Shown here one piece after another: positions 26,509 to 34,351 of a DNA stretch of 64,000 bases. The first letter of the stretch is position 1. Every line of letters begins with the position of its first letter. Location: positions 248,001 through 312,000 of the forward strand of contig NZ_WUMN01000002.1 in NCBI RefSeq assembly GCF_009826935.1, in the 5' to 3' direction. Source of the DNA: Flavobacterium sp. Sd200. GTDB taxonomy: Bacteria; Bacteroidota; Bacteroidia; Flavobacteriales; Flavobacteriaceae. The notes beneath the pieces were generated by a model, which saw nothing but the letters and a program-made list of their open reading frames with translations, was not told the DNA's origin and did not search any database. The position numbers and the translations under genes were made by a program.

Positions 26509-27516
26509 TTAATTTTGTCGTGTTCTTAAATTGCCCCATACCGCTAAGCTGGCACCCCATGTAAAACCGGCACCAAAGGCTGTAAACAATATTTTGTCGC
26601 CCGGTTTAAAATCGGCCTGATAGTCCCACAGGCACAGTGGCAGGGTTGCAGCGGTTGTATTGCCGTAACGCTCTATATTTACTTTAACCTTATCTTTATC
26701 TACGCCAAGATTTTGACCAACGGCATCTATAATGCGTAGGTTTGCCTGGTGCGGCACTACCCAATCTATATCATCGGCAGTAAGGCTGTTGCGCTCTAAA
26801 ACATCTTTACAGGCAGTTGTCATGCCGTTTATAGCATTTTTAAATACCGTGCGTCCGTCCTGTTGTACAAAATGTTGTTTTTGGTTAACGGTATCTTCGT
26901 TAGAACCTAATGCTGACCCTCCGGCAGGAACTGACAGAAACTGTACTCCCTTACCATCTGTACGGAAAATATTATCCTGTATTCCCACACCTTCGTGGTT
27001 AGGCTCTAAAAGTACTACACCACTGCCATCACCAAAAAGTATGCAGGTGTTACGATCTTCATAGTTCACTATACTGCTCATTTTATCGGTACCGGCAACA
27101 AGCACTTTTTTATAGCGGCCTGTTTCTACCAGTGCAGCACCTGTAGAGAGTGCATATAAAAATCCGCTGCATGCCGCATTGAGATCAAAAGCAAAAGCGT
27201 TTTGCAGGCCTGCTTTTTCGCACACAGTTACTGCTGTAGGTGCCAATAGCCTGTCGGGTGTAGAGGTTGCTAAAACAAGGCAATCAACCTCAAGAGGATC
27301 TATACCTGATTTTTCTATTAAATCTTTAATGGCTAAAACCGTCATGTCTGATGTTGCCATGAGCGGGTCGCTTGCAATTCTTCTTTCTTTAATTCCGGTA
27401 CGTGCCACGATCCATTCGTTCGTGGTGTCTACCATTTTTTCAAGAGCAGCATTATCTAAAACAGTATCGGGCACATATCCGCCTATAGCTGTAATTACTG
27501 CATGTGTTGTATTCAT
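26509..27516 (-). CDS. fabH: 3-oxoacyl-[acyl-carrier-protein] synthase III
   Basis: 335 aa thiolase-fold enzyme that condenses an acyl-CoA with malonyl-ACP to start fatty-acid synthesis. Complete catalytic triad: Cys116 in DLNAACSGF, His256 in VVPHQANLRIID, Asn286 in RYGNTTAATLP. Dimer/N-terminal motif NEWIVARTGIKERR is present. Not located in the usual rpmF-plsX-fab cluster here; many Bacteroidota have several FabH paralogues, so this may be a specialised or second copy. Confidence 0.94.
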   Translation of the reverse strand: MNTTHAVITAIGGYVPDTVLDNAALEKMVDTTNEWIVARTGIKERRIASDPLMATSDMTVLAIKDLIEKSGIDPLEVDCLVLATSTPDRLLAPTAVTVCEKAGLQNAFAFDLNAACSGFLYALSTGAALVETGRYKKVLVAGTDKMSSIVNYEDRNTCILFGDGSGVVLLEPNHEGVGIQDNIFRTDGKGVQFLSVPAGGSALGSNEDTVNQKQHFVQQDGRTVFKNAINGMTTACKDVLERNSLTADDIDWVVPHQANLRIIDAVGQNLGVDKDKVKVNIERYGNTTAATLPLCLWDYQADFKPGDKILFTAFGAGFTWGASLAVWGNLRTRQN

Positions 27517-27538
27517 TTTGTTCGTGACGTTGGAACGG

Positions 27539-27546
27539 CAAATATA
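27539..27546 (-). promoter_or_regulatory. -7 promoter element of fabH-thioesterase operon
   Basis: Minus strand TATATTTG, exact TANNTTTG, about 22 nt before the fabH ATG. Confidence 0.55.
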
Positions 27547-27619
27547 CCAACAATCTTACTTATAGAAAAATAAACATGCAGCAACTATTCTAAATATTGG
27601 CAAATTGCAAAGAGATGCC

Positions 27620-28585
27620 TTATACCATCTGTCCGCTAAATTTTTCGCGATACATTTTTGGCGTCATGCCTACCGTTTTTTTAAATAGTGCCCTAAAAGT
27701 TTTGAGGTCGTTATATCCGCTTTCAAGCATTACTTCAAGTATACTGCACCGCGATTGTTCCAGCATTTGTTTGGCAGCTTCAATACGGGTTTTTTGTAAA
27801 TACTCTATTGGTGTTATGCCTGTTACCAGTTTAAACCTGCGCACCAAGTTGCGGCGGCTGGCAGGAACATCGGTAATAAGTTCTTCTATGGTGTTAACGC
27901 TACTAAAGTGCTTTTGTATTTTTTCCTGGGTTTGTTTTACCAACACATCGCCATGGTCGTGAATGGGGGTAAATGTACCAAAATAGGTTTGTCGGTTACG
28001 GTCAAGATCTATGCTAAAAAGCTTAGCAGCACGCACTGCCACTTTTTTACTGCAATAAATTTCGAGCAGCAGCATGAGCAAATGAAAAGTGTTGGTTGCC
28101 CCTCCGCTGGTGTACACCTTATCTTTCTCTGTAACCACTGCATGAGGTTGCAGCTCTACATTAGGAAAAAGTTTCGCAAAGTTATTTTCGGCATCAATAT
28201 GTGTGGTTGCGGGCTTACCGTCTAACAGTCCGCTGGCAGCCAGCAAAAAAGCCCCTGTACAAAAACTGGCTATGGCAGCACCTTTGGCATGTTGCTTTTT
28301 TAGCCACGGTACCCACGGCATGTTATCTTTAACAGCATCGGCAATGCCATCGTGTTTAAAAGAAGGTATCAGTATCAATTCATAATCAACTGTATCGTTA
28401 GCTGCCTTTGGAGTATGCCCATTAAAATCAGGTGCATCATGCCCGGATTGGTACAACAGGTCTATAGCAAAAGGTTTTGGGTCGCCGTCTTCTTCATAAA
28501 AACGGTTTGCGGTTTCAAAAACATCCAAAAGTGCAGCCGCGCTAAGCAGGCGATGGTCTTTTAAAAGTAATATACCTACGTACAT
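27620..28585 (-). CDS. GlxA-type transcriptional regulator (DJ-1/PfpI domain plus AraC HTH)
   Basis: 321 aa from the ATG at 28585 (MYVGILLLKDHRLLSAAALLDVFE); a TTG two codons earlier is less likely. N-terminal ~1-185 is a class-I-amidotransferase/DJ-1-like domain with the nucleophile-elbow Cys in IASFCTGAFLLAASGLLDG and HVxxE-like THIDAENNF. C-terminal ~215-318 is an AraC double HTH (IEELITDVPASRRNLVRRFKLVTGITPIEYLQKTRIEAAKQML, ILEVMLESGYNDLKTFRALFKKTVGMTP). Divergent from the DoxX gene run at 28749, which it may control; effector unknown. Confidence 0.92.
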   Translation of the reverse strand: MYVGILLLKDHRLLSAAALLDVFETANRFYEEDGDPKPFAIDLLYQSGHDAPDFNGHTPKAANDTVDYELILIPSFKHDGIADAVKDNMPWVPWLKKQHAKGAAIASFCTGAFLLAASGLLDGKPATTHIDAENNFAKLFPNVELQPHAVVTEKDKVYTSGGATNTFHLLMLLLEIYCSKKVAVRAAKLFSIDLDRNRQTYFGTFTPIHDHGDVLVKQTQEKIQKHFSSVNTIEELITDVPASRRNLVRRFKLVTGITPIEYLQKTRIEAAKQMLEQSRCSILEVMLESGYNDLKTFRALFKKTVGMTPKMYREKFSGQMV

Positions 28586-28611
28586 ATACAATATTGAGAT
28601 TGTTGGTTAAA

Positions 28612-28619
28612 CAAATATA
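28612..28619 (-). promoter_or_regulatory. -7 promoter element of the GlxA-type regulator
   Basis: Minus strand TATATTTG, exact TANNTTTG, 26 nt before the ATG at 28585. Confidence 0.5.
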
Positions 28620-28748
28620 AAAATGTTTTGTCTTAAATGCCCCCTCATATTGACTTTTTAGCGGTCTACCGTCTCAAACATAACATATTAAATTTGTCAT
28701 AGCAGTATAAAATTATTAAATTCATAAAAATTTAAACCAAACACCTTT

Positions 28749-29168
28749 ATGAAAAAATTATTAAGTCCTTTATCGTTAGACACTGATGTTGCCGCCCTGC
28801 TGCTGCGCATTATTTTTGGTGGCATGTTTGTATATTATGGCTACGGCAAAATACAAAACTACGACACTATACTGCCCATGTTTGGAGACATTATAGGCAT
28901 TGGCCCAAAACTGTCTTTTAACCTTGTAATTTTTGCCGAGTTCTTTTGTGGGTTGTTCATACTGCTGGGGCTTTTTACGCGCCTATCGGTAATACCAACA
29001 TTTATTACCATGATAGTAGCCTACTTTATTGCCCACGCCAATGACCCTTTTGATGCCAAAACACCTGCATTTTTGTTCATGGTGCTGTCATTGCCCTTAT
29101 TTGTATTAGGCAGCGGTAAATATTCTGTAGATGCGCTGATATTTAAAAAGAAAAACACCGATAATTAA
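28749..29168 (+). CDS. DoxX family membrane protein
   Basis: 139 aa, four TM segments. Family motifs: LLLRIIFGGMFVYYGYGKIQ at the N-terminus, FNLVIFAEFFCGLFILLGLFTRLSVIPTFITMIVAYFIAHANDPF in the middle and PLFVLGSGKYSVDAL at the end. DoxX-like proteins are linked to quinone or thiol redox, function mostly unproven. First of a run of five small genes on the same strand (DoxX, two SRPBCC, VOC, DinB), divergent from the GlxA-type regulator. Confidence 0.92.
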   Translation: MKKLLSPLSLDTDVAALLLRIIFGGMFVYYGYGKIQNYDTILPMFGDIIGIGPKLSFNLVIFAEFFCGLFILLGLFTRLSVIPTFITMIVAYFIAHANDPFDAKTPAFLFMVLSLPLFVLGSGKYSVDALIFKKKNTDN

Positions 29169-29183
29169 CAAAAAACAAACCTC

Positions 29184-29711
29184 ATGAAAGTTTTAAAGAT
29201 CATTTTAATTATTATCCTTGCACTCATAGCCCTGCCGCTTATAGCCGCGCTGTTTGTCAGCAAAGACTATTATATAGAACGCAGCATTGTAATAAACAAA
29301 CCAAGACCGGAGGTATTTGATTATGTTGCCAGACTTAAAAACCAGAAAGACTATAGTGTTTGGGTACAGGCCGACCCCAACATGAAACAGGAATTTATTG
29401 GCACCGACGGCACTGTTGGCTTTGTAAACACATGGAATGGCAATGAAGAGGTGGGCGAAGGCTCTCAAAAAATAACAGCCATTGTACCTAACGAACGTGT
29501 AGATGTAACCATGCATTTTATTCGCCCGTTTGAAGATTTTATGGATGGCAGCACCATTACTAAAGATACTGTTGGTGGCACAAAGGTTACAAATATAGTT
29601 AAGGGCGTGAGTGCCTACCCTATGAATATTATGAACCCATTTTTAGACGACATGATAGCCCCTGACATTGAAAAGAACCTCAGCAACCTTAAAAATGTTC
29701 TTGAGAAATAA
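29184..29711 (+). CDS. Membrane-anchored SRPBCC (START-like) protein
   Basis: 175 aa. TM helix 4-23 (LKIILIIILALIALPLIAALF) followed by a Bet v1/START-like domain (SKDYYIERSIVINKPRPEVFDYVARLKNQKDYSVW, GFVNTWNGNEEVGEGSQKITAIVPNERVDVTMHFIRPFEDF). Such domains bind hydrophobic ligands; no catalytic site is evident. Starts 15 bp after the DoxX stop. Confidence 0.85.
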   Translation: MKVLKIILIIILALIALPLIAALFVSKDYYIERSIVINKPRPEVFDYVARLKNQKDYSVWVQADPNMKQEFIGTDGTVGFVNTWNGNEEVGEGSQKITAIVPNERVDVTMHFIRPFEDFMDGSTITKDTVGGTKVTNIVKGVSAYPMNIMNPFLDDMIAPDIEKNLSNLKNVLEK

Positions 29712-29719
29712 CAGGCATT

Positions 29720-30178
29720 ATGAAAAACGTCATTCTTCCAAAACATCCGGATCATACAATAGAAAACAAACGACAAGTTAACGCAAACAGGAACACTGTA
29801 TATAAAGCTGTTACATTAGCCGGGCATCTTAGCAAATGGTGGGGACCAAACGGTTTTACAAACACCTTCAATAAATATGAATTAAAAGAGGGAGGCCTTT
29901 GGGATTTTGTGATGCATGGGCCCGATGGAAACGACTATCATAACCAATCGGTTTTTATAAAAATTGAAGAACCGAAAGTTGTGGTTTTCAATCATATTGT
30001 TCCTCCGGAATTTCAGGCAGTGATTACTTTAAAAAAAATCACACCAGAAAAAACACAGATAACATTCCAGCAGGTATTTGAAACCGCCGAAGCCTGTGCA
30101 AAACTGAAAGATTTTTGCCTTGAAAAAAATGAGGAAAACCTGGATAGACTGGAAGCAGAACTCGAAAAGATGAAATAA
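29720..30178 (+). CDS. SRPBCC/AHSA1-like (Aha1 C-terminal-like) protein
   Basis: 152 aa cytoplasmic START-fold protein. VNANRNTVYKAVTLAGHLSKWWGPNGFTNTFNKYELKEGGLWDFVMHGPDG is the hallmark START of AHSA1 domains, and VFETAEACAKLKDFCLEKNEENLDRLEAELEKM the C-terminal helix that closes the cavity. Ligand unknown. 8 bp after the preceding SRPBCC gene. A 107 bp repeat-like spacer (ATTACGAATTTC direct repeats and pyrimidine-rich sequence, 30178-30285) separates it from the next gene. Confidence 0.88.
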   Translation: MKNVILPKHPDHTIENKRQVNANRNTVYKAVTLAGHLSKWWGPNGFTNTFNKYELKEGGLWDFVMHGPDGNDYHNQSVFIKIEEPKVVVFNHIVPPEFQAVITLKKITPEKTQITFQQVFETAEACAKLKDFCLEKNEENLDRLEAELEKMK

Positions 30179-30285
30179 TTACGAATTTCAAATTACGAAT
30201 TGCTTCATCGGTCTATTATCTCAAGTCTATCATCTATTATCTCTCATTTCAATTCTCACATCTACAACCTCAAATCTAATAAGTC

Positions 30286-30717
30286 ATGAAATTAGTCAAC
30301 CCGTATTTGAACTTTAACGGCAAAACCGAAGAAGCCTTTAACCTTTATAAAGCTGTTTTTGGCGGAGAGTTTGCCATGATAATGCGTTTTAAAGACACAC
30401 CCGGCTGCGAGAATATGCCCGAAGTAGAACAAAACCACATTATGCACATTGCCCTGCCTATAGGCAACAATGTTATTATGGGTACCGATGTGCCTGAGAG
30501 TATGCCGCAGGTAACCTTTGGCACAAGCATATCGTTATCTGTAAATGTAGAAAGCCGCGAGGAAGCCGACCGAGTATATAAAGGCCTTAGCGAGGGCGGA
30601 AAAGAAATTATGCCCATGCAGGATATGTTTTGGGGCGACTACTACGGCCAACTTACCGATAAGTTTGGCATACAATGGATGGTAAGCTACAACGAAGAAT
30701 TCTCTAAACCCGAATAA
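30286..30717 (+). CDS. VOC family protein, PhnB-like
   Basis: 143 aa of two beta-alpha-beta-beta-beta modules. NPYLNFNGKTEEAFNLYKAVFGGEFAMIMRFKD is the PhnB/3-demethylubiquinone-methyltransferase-like signature; the end QDMFWGDYYGQLTDKFGIQWMVSY is typical. Metal ligands seem incomplete (His in HIMHIALP, Glu in the last strand missing in the usual position), so a catalytic role is doubtful. Followed after 2 bp by a hairpin region and the DinB gene. Confidence 0.88.
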   Translation: MKLVNPYLNFNGKTEEAFNLYKAVFGGEFAMIMRFKDTPGCENMPEVEQNHIMHIALPIGNNVIMGTDVPESMPQVTFGTSISLSVNVESREEADRVYKGLSEGGKEIMPMQDMFWGDYYGQLTDKFGIQWMVSYNEEFSKPE

Positions 30718-30725
30718 CCATGTTT

Positions 30726-30777
30726 TTGTTTGCCACCCTAAAGTTTGTTCCGCACAAAAAAAGGGCGGCAAACAAAA
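30726..30777 (+). terminator. Hairpin between the VOC and DinB genes
   Basis: TTTGTTTGCCxxCCT and AGGGxxGGCAAACAAA arms, about 15 bp with a two-base mismatch, then A-rich sequence. It may terminate partially or protect mRNA within the run. Confidence 0.55.
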
Positions 30778-30797
30778 AAACCAAAACTAAAAACACC

Positions 30798-31298
30798 ATG
30801 CCACAACAAATAGTAAATCAACTGGAAACCGCCCTTGGCGAAACCATTACATTGCTTTCGGGCTTTGATGAAAAAGACCTTAACACCGTTCCGTTTGAAG
30901 GAAGTTGGACGGCAGCACAGGTGGGCAGGCACCTGTTTAAATCGCAGGATGGTATAGACACCCTGCTCGCCGCAGCCACCCCGGCTGCAGACCGCGCACC
31001 TGATGCCCGAGCTGAAGAGTTTAAAAAAATATTCCTGGACTTTAGCACCAAGATGAAGTCACCCGATTTTATCCTGCCCGAAAATAAAGAATTTGATAAA
31101 GAAAGGCTGATACAGTCGCTAACGGATACTAAGGAGAAAATGGTGGAAGCCGTACAGGAAAACGACCTTACCGGCATTGCACTACTGCCGGATGCGCACC
31201 CACTGAAAGGCAGCACAAAACTGGAAATTGTTTATTTTGTTACCTACCACACTATGAGGCATAACCACCAGATAAAGAAAATCAGGGAAGTGGTTTAG
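30798..31298 (+). CDS. DinB family protein (YfiT-like putative metalloenzyme)
   Basis: 166 aa from the ATG at 30798 (MPQQIVNQLETALGETITLL). The frame is open back to 30720 but that would translate the hairpin; no domain lies there. Four-helix DinB fold with three metal-ligand His candidates: AAQVGRHLFKS, VTYHTMRHNHQIKKI (two). Bacillithiol- or other thiol-transferase-like enzymes belong here; substrate unknown. Last gene of the small-protein run. Confidence 0.85.
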   Translation: MPQQIVNQLETALGETITLLSGFDEKDLNTVPFEGSWTAAQVGRHLFKSQDGIDTLLAAATPAADRAPDARAEEFKKIFLDFSTKMKSPDFILPENKEFDKERLIQSLTDTKEKMVEAVQENDLTGIALLPDAHPLKGSTKLEIVYFVTYHTMRHNHQIKKIREVV

Positions 31299-31432
31299 AA
31301 AGTCGCATACCAAACCCCTGTACAAAGGAATAGGGGAGCCAACGGATGGCTAGAGTTGGGCAACAATTTATGTTTAATACCTATTATGAATATAATTTAG
31401 TCCGTCAGTAATTTACATAAATAAATTACAAT

Positions 31433-31631
31433 TCTACCACAAAGGCCACGAAGTTTTCACAAAGCTCACAAAGCAGTTTGAATAATTTTGTACACGACGG
31501 ACAACAAGTTGTCTTACGAAGTCCACAAGGCATTGTGACTGGTGCTGTTGGCAGATATAGCTTTGTGAACTTAAAAAGCGAAGCGTAATACCTTGTGCAC
31601 TTCGTGAAAACTTCGTGCCCTTTGTGGTAAG
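31433..31631 (-). repeat. Dispersed repeat A, copy 2 (inverted relative to copy 1)
   Basis: Aligns over its whole ~199 bp with the reverse complement of 3488-3682. Begins TACCACAAAG and ends CTTTGTGGTA, so the tips are themselves inverted repeats. Confidence 0.85.
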
Positions 31632-31768
31632 AAACAATCATTTTTAACCTTTGTTTGAAAAAGAGCAATCTATATTAATAAATGGTATAATATGCTATAT
31701 AAAACATTTGAGTATAGCTGCTTCCTCCCTTTTGGCTACTGTGTAACCACATATTTTTTTGTAGGCTA

Positions 31769-31999
31769 TACCGCAAAGATTCGCAAAGGGAGCGCAAAGA
31801 TACACAAAGAAGAAAGGAAGTTTGCACCATTTGTGCGAGAACTCAAAGCGATGACTTATAGTAATGTAAGAGCCAATAATCATCAATAAGAATTACATAA
31901 CGCTTTGTGGTCTCATGCCAAAGGCATAAACTAAATTATTTATATAAGTATTTTTTGCCTTTGCGAATCTTTGCGCTCCCTTTGCGAATCTTCGCGGTA
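31769..31999. repeat. Repeat B: MITE-like element with 32 bp terminal inverted repeats
   Basis: Left end 31769-31800 (TACCGCAAAGATTCGCAAAG...) and right end 31968-31999 match as inverted repeats at 31 of 32 positions. About 230 bp, no ORF coding for a transposase. Smaller relatives (CACAAAG/CGCAAAG strings) occur at 38913-38955 and 48822-48868. Confidence 0.8.
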
Positions 32000-32111
32000 G
32001 AATCCACGAAATTTTATACGGCAGCTCCGAAAAAGACGTGAGCGGCTACCCTCAGGAGGACACCATGCATAATGAAAATATTTATTATGCCTTAAAATTG
32101 TTAAAAATAAA

Positions 32112-32142
32112 TTTGGAAGCAAAGAAAAAATTACTACATTAG
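32112..32142 (+). promoter_or_regulatory. Promoter of the attenuated phe operon
   Basis: TTTG at 32112-32115 (-33) and TACATTAG at 32135-32142 (7 of 8 to TANNTTTG), 19 bp apart. Transcription would start near 32148, about 12 nt before the leader ATG. Confidence 0.6.
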
Positions 32143-32160
32143 CCACATAACATTTACGCA

Positions 32161-32235
32161 ATGAACACGGCAATATTTTTTAACACCTATTTTTATTTCT
32201 TCTGGAATGAGGACAGGGGTTGTATTGTTGTATAA
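32161..32235 (+). CDS. Aromatic leader peptide controlling the phe/tyr operon
   Basis: 24 aa ORF, ATG at 32161, TAA at 32233-32235. Codons 6-15 read F-F-N-T-Y-F-Y-F-F-W: eight aromatic residues in ten codons, including Phe, Tyr and Trp. It lies between a promoter and an intrinsic terminator, directly before pheA. Its codons 20-23 (GGT TGT ATT GTT) form the 5' arm of a stem that would block the terminator. This is the arrangement of a ribosome-stalling attenuator like pheL or trpL: shortage of charged Phe/Tyr tRNA stalls ribosomes at codons 6-15 and lets the antiterminator form. Confidence 0.88.
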   Translation: MNTAIFFNTYFYFFWNEDRGCIVV

Positions 32236-32271
32236 GAACTAAAAAAGAAATAAAACAATAGATATAATCCC
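32216..32271 (+). promoter_or_regulatory. Antiterminator stem of the phe attenuator
   Basis: GGGGTT (32216-32221) pairs with AATCCC (32266-32271), and TATTGTT (32223-32229) with AACAATA (32254-32260). The AATCCC is also the 5' arm of the terminator, so the two structures exclude each other. A ribosome at the leader stop codon (32233) would cover the left arm. Confidence 0.75.
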
Positions 32272-32294
32272 GATGCAAATCGGGATTTTTTTTT
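32266..32294 (+). terminator. Attenuator terminator before pheA
   Basis: AATCCCGAT, GCAA loop, ATCGGGATT, then a run of nine T. Ends 6 bp before the pheA ATG, so read-through is needed for operon expression. Confidence 0.92.
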
Positions 32295-32300
32295 GACCTT

Positions 32301-33128
32301 ATGGAAACAAAAATTGCAATACAGGGCATTAAAGGATCTTTTCATCATCAGGTGGCAGGAATGTGGTTTGGGGCAGACGCACCGTTAGACGAATGCATGT
32401 CGTTCCCCGCTCTGGTGCAGAGCCTTACTGAAAACCGCTCGGCACTGGCAGTGATGGCTTTAGAAAATTCTATTGCCGGGTCTATCATCCCCAACTATGC
32501 TTTAATAGACCACAACAACCTGCACATTATTGGCGAGCATTACCTTAATATCCACATGAACCTAATGGCACTTGGCGGTCAGGCTATTGAAGATATCACA
32601 GAGGTACACTCCCACCCTATGGCGCTGTTGCAATGCAGCGAGTTCTTCAGGCAATACCCACACATTAAACTGGTAGAAAGTGTAGACACCGCCGAGACTG
32701 CACAGCGCATACACAACAACAGCCTTAAGGGCATAGCCGCCGTGGGCAGCCCCATTGCCGCCGAAATGTTTGGCCTTACCATACTGGCAGCAGGTATACA
32801 CAACATAAAAAACAACCAAACGCGCTTTGTTATCCTCAAAACACAAAACAAGGCACTGCCTAAAGAGGAAATCAATAAGGCATCGGTCAAATTTGAGCTT
32901 GAAGATACTCCCGGAAGTTTAGCAACAGTGCTTAACGTTATGAACAACTGCAAGCTGAACCTAACCAAGATACAAAGCATGCCTATTGCCGAAACGCCAT
33001 TTAAATACTCTTTTTTTGTAGATGTGGTGTTTGAAAAGTATAAGCATTATGAAAAGGCAAAATCGATATTAGAACTAATGACCACCCATTTTAAAGTATT
33101 GGGCGAATATAAAAAAGGAAACGCATGA
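32301..33128 (+). CDS. pheA: Prephenate dehydratase
   Basis: 275 aa, monofunctional (no chorismate mutase domain). Converts prephenate to phenylpyruvate in Phe synthesis. Dehydratase domain 1-180 with the GxxGSF-like IQGIKGSFHHQ and catalytic Thr174-Arg175-Phe176 (NNQTRFVIL). C-terminal ACT domain ~190-272 (KFELEDTPGSLATVLNVMNNCKLNLTKIQSMP), the Phe feedback site, although the usual ESRP is replaced by QSMP. Expression is controlled by the leader/attenuator just upstream; stop overlaps the aminotransferase start (ATGA). Confidence 0.95.
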   Translation: METKIAIQGIKGSFHHQVAGMWFGADAPLDECMSFPALVQSLTENRSALAVMALENSIAGSIIPNYALIDHNNLHIIGEHYLNIHMNLMALGGQAIEDITEVHSHPMALLQCSEFFRQYPHIKLVESVDTAETAQRIHNNSLKGIAAVGSPIAAEMFGLTILAAGIHNIKNNQTRFVILKTQNKALPKEEINKASVKFELEDTPGSLATVLNVMNNCKLNLTKIQSMPIAETPFKYSFFVDVVFEKYKHYEKAKSILELMTTHFKVLGEYKKGNA

Positions 33129-34270
33129 TAGCAGCTGCGCAACGGCTTGAAGAAGTTAAGGAATATTACTTTTCGGCAAAATTAAGGGAAGTCAGGCAAA
33201 TGGTGGCCGACGGCAAAAAGGTAATCAATATGGGTATTGGCAGTCCCGACCTGCCTCCGTCTCAGACGGTATTAGAAGCTATCAGCAGCTCTTTTACCGA
33301 TGCCAAAGCACACGAATACCAAAGCTATCAGGGCCTGCCGGAACTGCGCGAAGCCATTGCCGGTTTCTACAGCAACCACTTCGGCGTAAGCCTTAACCCT
33401 GCAAACGAGATACTGCCGTTAATGGGCAGCAAAGAGGGCATAATGCACATTAGCATGGCCTTTTTAAACGAGGGCGACAAGGTGCTTATCCCTAATCCGG
33501 GCTACCCTACCTATACATCGGCAACAAAGCTGGTGGGCGGTGTGCCTGTGTTCTATAATTTATCGGACACCAATAACTGGGAACCTGATTTTGAAGCATT
33601 GGAAGCATCTGATTTATCGGGTGTAAAAATAATGTGGGTCAACTACCCGCACATGCCCACGGGTGCCAAGGGCAACAAAGCCATGTTTGAAAAACTTATT
33701 GCCTTTGCTAAAAAACACGACATACTACTGGTTAACGACAACCCTTACAGCTTTGTGCTGAATACAGAACAGTTGTCGGTTTTTCAGGTAGAGGGTGCAA
33801 AAGATGTGGCACTGGAACTGAACTCACTGAGCAAGACCTTTAACATGGCCGGGTGGCGCGTGGGCATGGTGAGCGGGAGTGCCGCCCATATAGATGCAGT
33901 GCTGAAAGTAAAAAGCAACATGGACAGCGGCATGTTTTACGGCATACAAAAAGGGGCCATTGCTGCATTAAACAGCAGTGATGAGTGGTTTACAAACCTC
34001 AACGAAATTTATGCACGCCGCAGGAACCTGATTTTTAAACTGGCCGACTTGCTTGGCTGCACCTATGATGCCAACACTGCCGGGCTGTTTGTTTGGGCAA
34101 AATTACCGGGTGGTATAGCAAATGCCGAGGCTTATGTAGACAGCATTTTGTATGATAAACATATTTTCCTAACGCCGGGAACAGTGTTTGGCAGTGCCGG
34201 GGAAGGTTATGTAAGATTTTCGCTGTGCGCACCCGAAGAAGTGATTGAAGAAGCAATTAAACGATTTTAG
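33125..34270 (+). CDS. Aminotransferase class I/II, probably aromatic/aspartate type
   Basis: 381 aa PLP fold-type I enzyme. Residues NPGYPTYTSATKLVGG, NYPHMPTGA (normally NYPxNPTGA), VNDNPYSF, and the PLP Lys237 in NSLSKTFNMAGWRVGM are the family landmarks; the Arg that binds the substrate carboxylate is in YVRFSLCAPEE. Between pheA and tyrA it almost certainly transaminates phenylpyruvate and 4-hydroxyphenylpyruvate (or prephenate). ATGA-coupled to pheA. The Asn-to-Met change in the NYPxxPTGA loop is unusual but tolerated in some members. Confidence 0.92.
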   Translation: MIAAAQRLEEVKEYYFSAKLREVRQMVADGKKVINMGIGSPDLPPSQTVLEAISSSFTDAKAHEYQSYQGLPELREAIAGFYSNHFGVSLNPANEILPLMGSKEGIMHISMAFLNEGDKVLIPNPGYPTYTSATKLVGGVPVFYNLSDTNNWEPDFEALEASDLSGVKIMWVNYPHMPTGAKGNKAMFEKLIAFAKKHDILLVNDNPYSFVLNTEQLSVFQVEGAKDVALELNSLSKTFNMAGWRVGMVSGSAAHIDAVLKVKSNMDSGMFYGIQKGAIAALNSSDEWFTNLNEIYARRRNLIFKLADLLGCTYDANTAGLFVWAKLPGGIANAEAYVDSILYDKHIFLTPGTVFGSAGEGYVRFSLCAPEEVIEEAIKRF

Positions 34271-34335
34271 TTTCAGGTTTAAAGTTTCATGTTACAGTTC
34301 CTACACCTCAGAACCTGAAACTTTAAACCTGAAAC
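34270..34335. repeat. Palindromic repeat F (GTTTCAGGTTTAAAG) inside the phe operon
   Basis: Perfect 20 bp arms, 34270-34289 and 34316-34335, separated by 26 bp, in the spacer between the aminotransferase and tyrA. No T-run, so read-through is likely; may adjust mRNA stability of the two operon halves. Confidence 0.8.
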
Positions 34336-34351
34336 CTAAAACTAAAAAAAT

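Larger units (their letters stand above)
31299..32160. other. Repeat-rich intergenic region (two dispersed elements) upstream of the phe operon
   Basis: 862 bp without a credible gene; short ORFs here are made of repeat sequence. Holds repeat A copy 2 (31433-31631), repeat B with terminal inverted repeats (31769-31999), and the phe promoter (32112-32142). Confidence 0.8.

Noticed and set aside
30720..30797. N-terminal extension of the DinB gene to an ATG at 30720
   Set aside because: It would translate the VOC-DinB hairpin into a Lys-rich stretch; the conserved DinB domain begins at the ATG at 30798.
31426..31889. Short ORFs on both strands in the 31.4-31.9 kb region
   Set aside because: They are made of repeat A and repeat B sequence, change between strands and have no protein-like composition or family.
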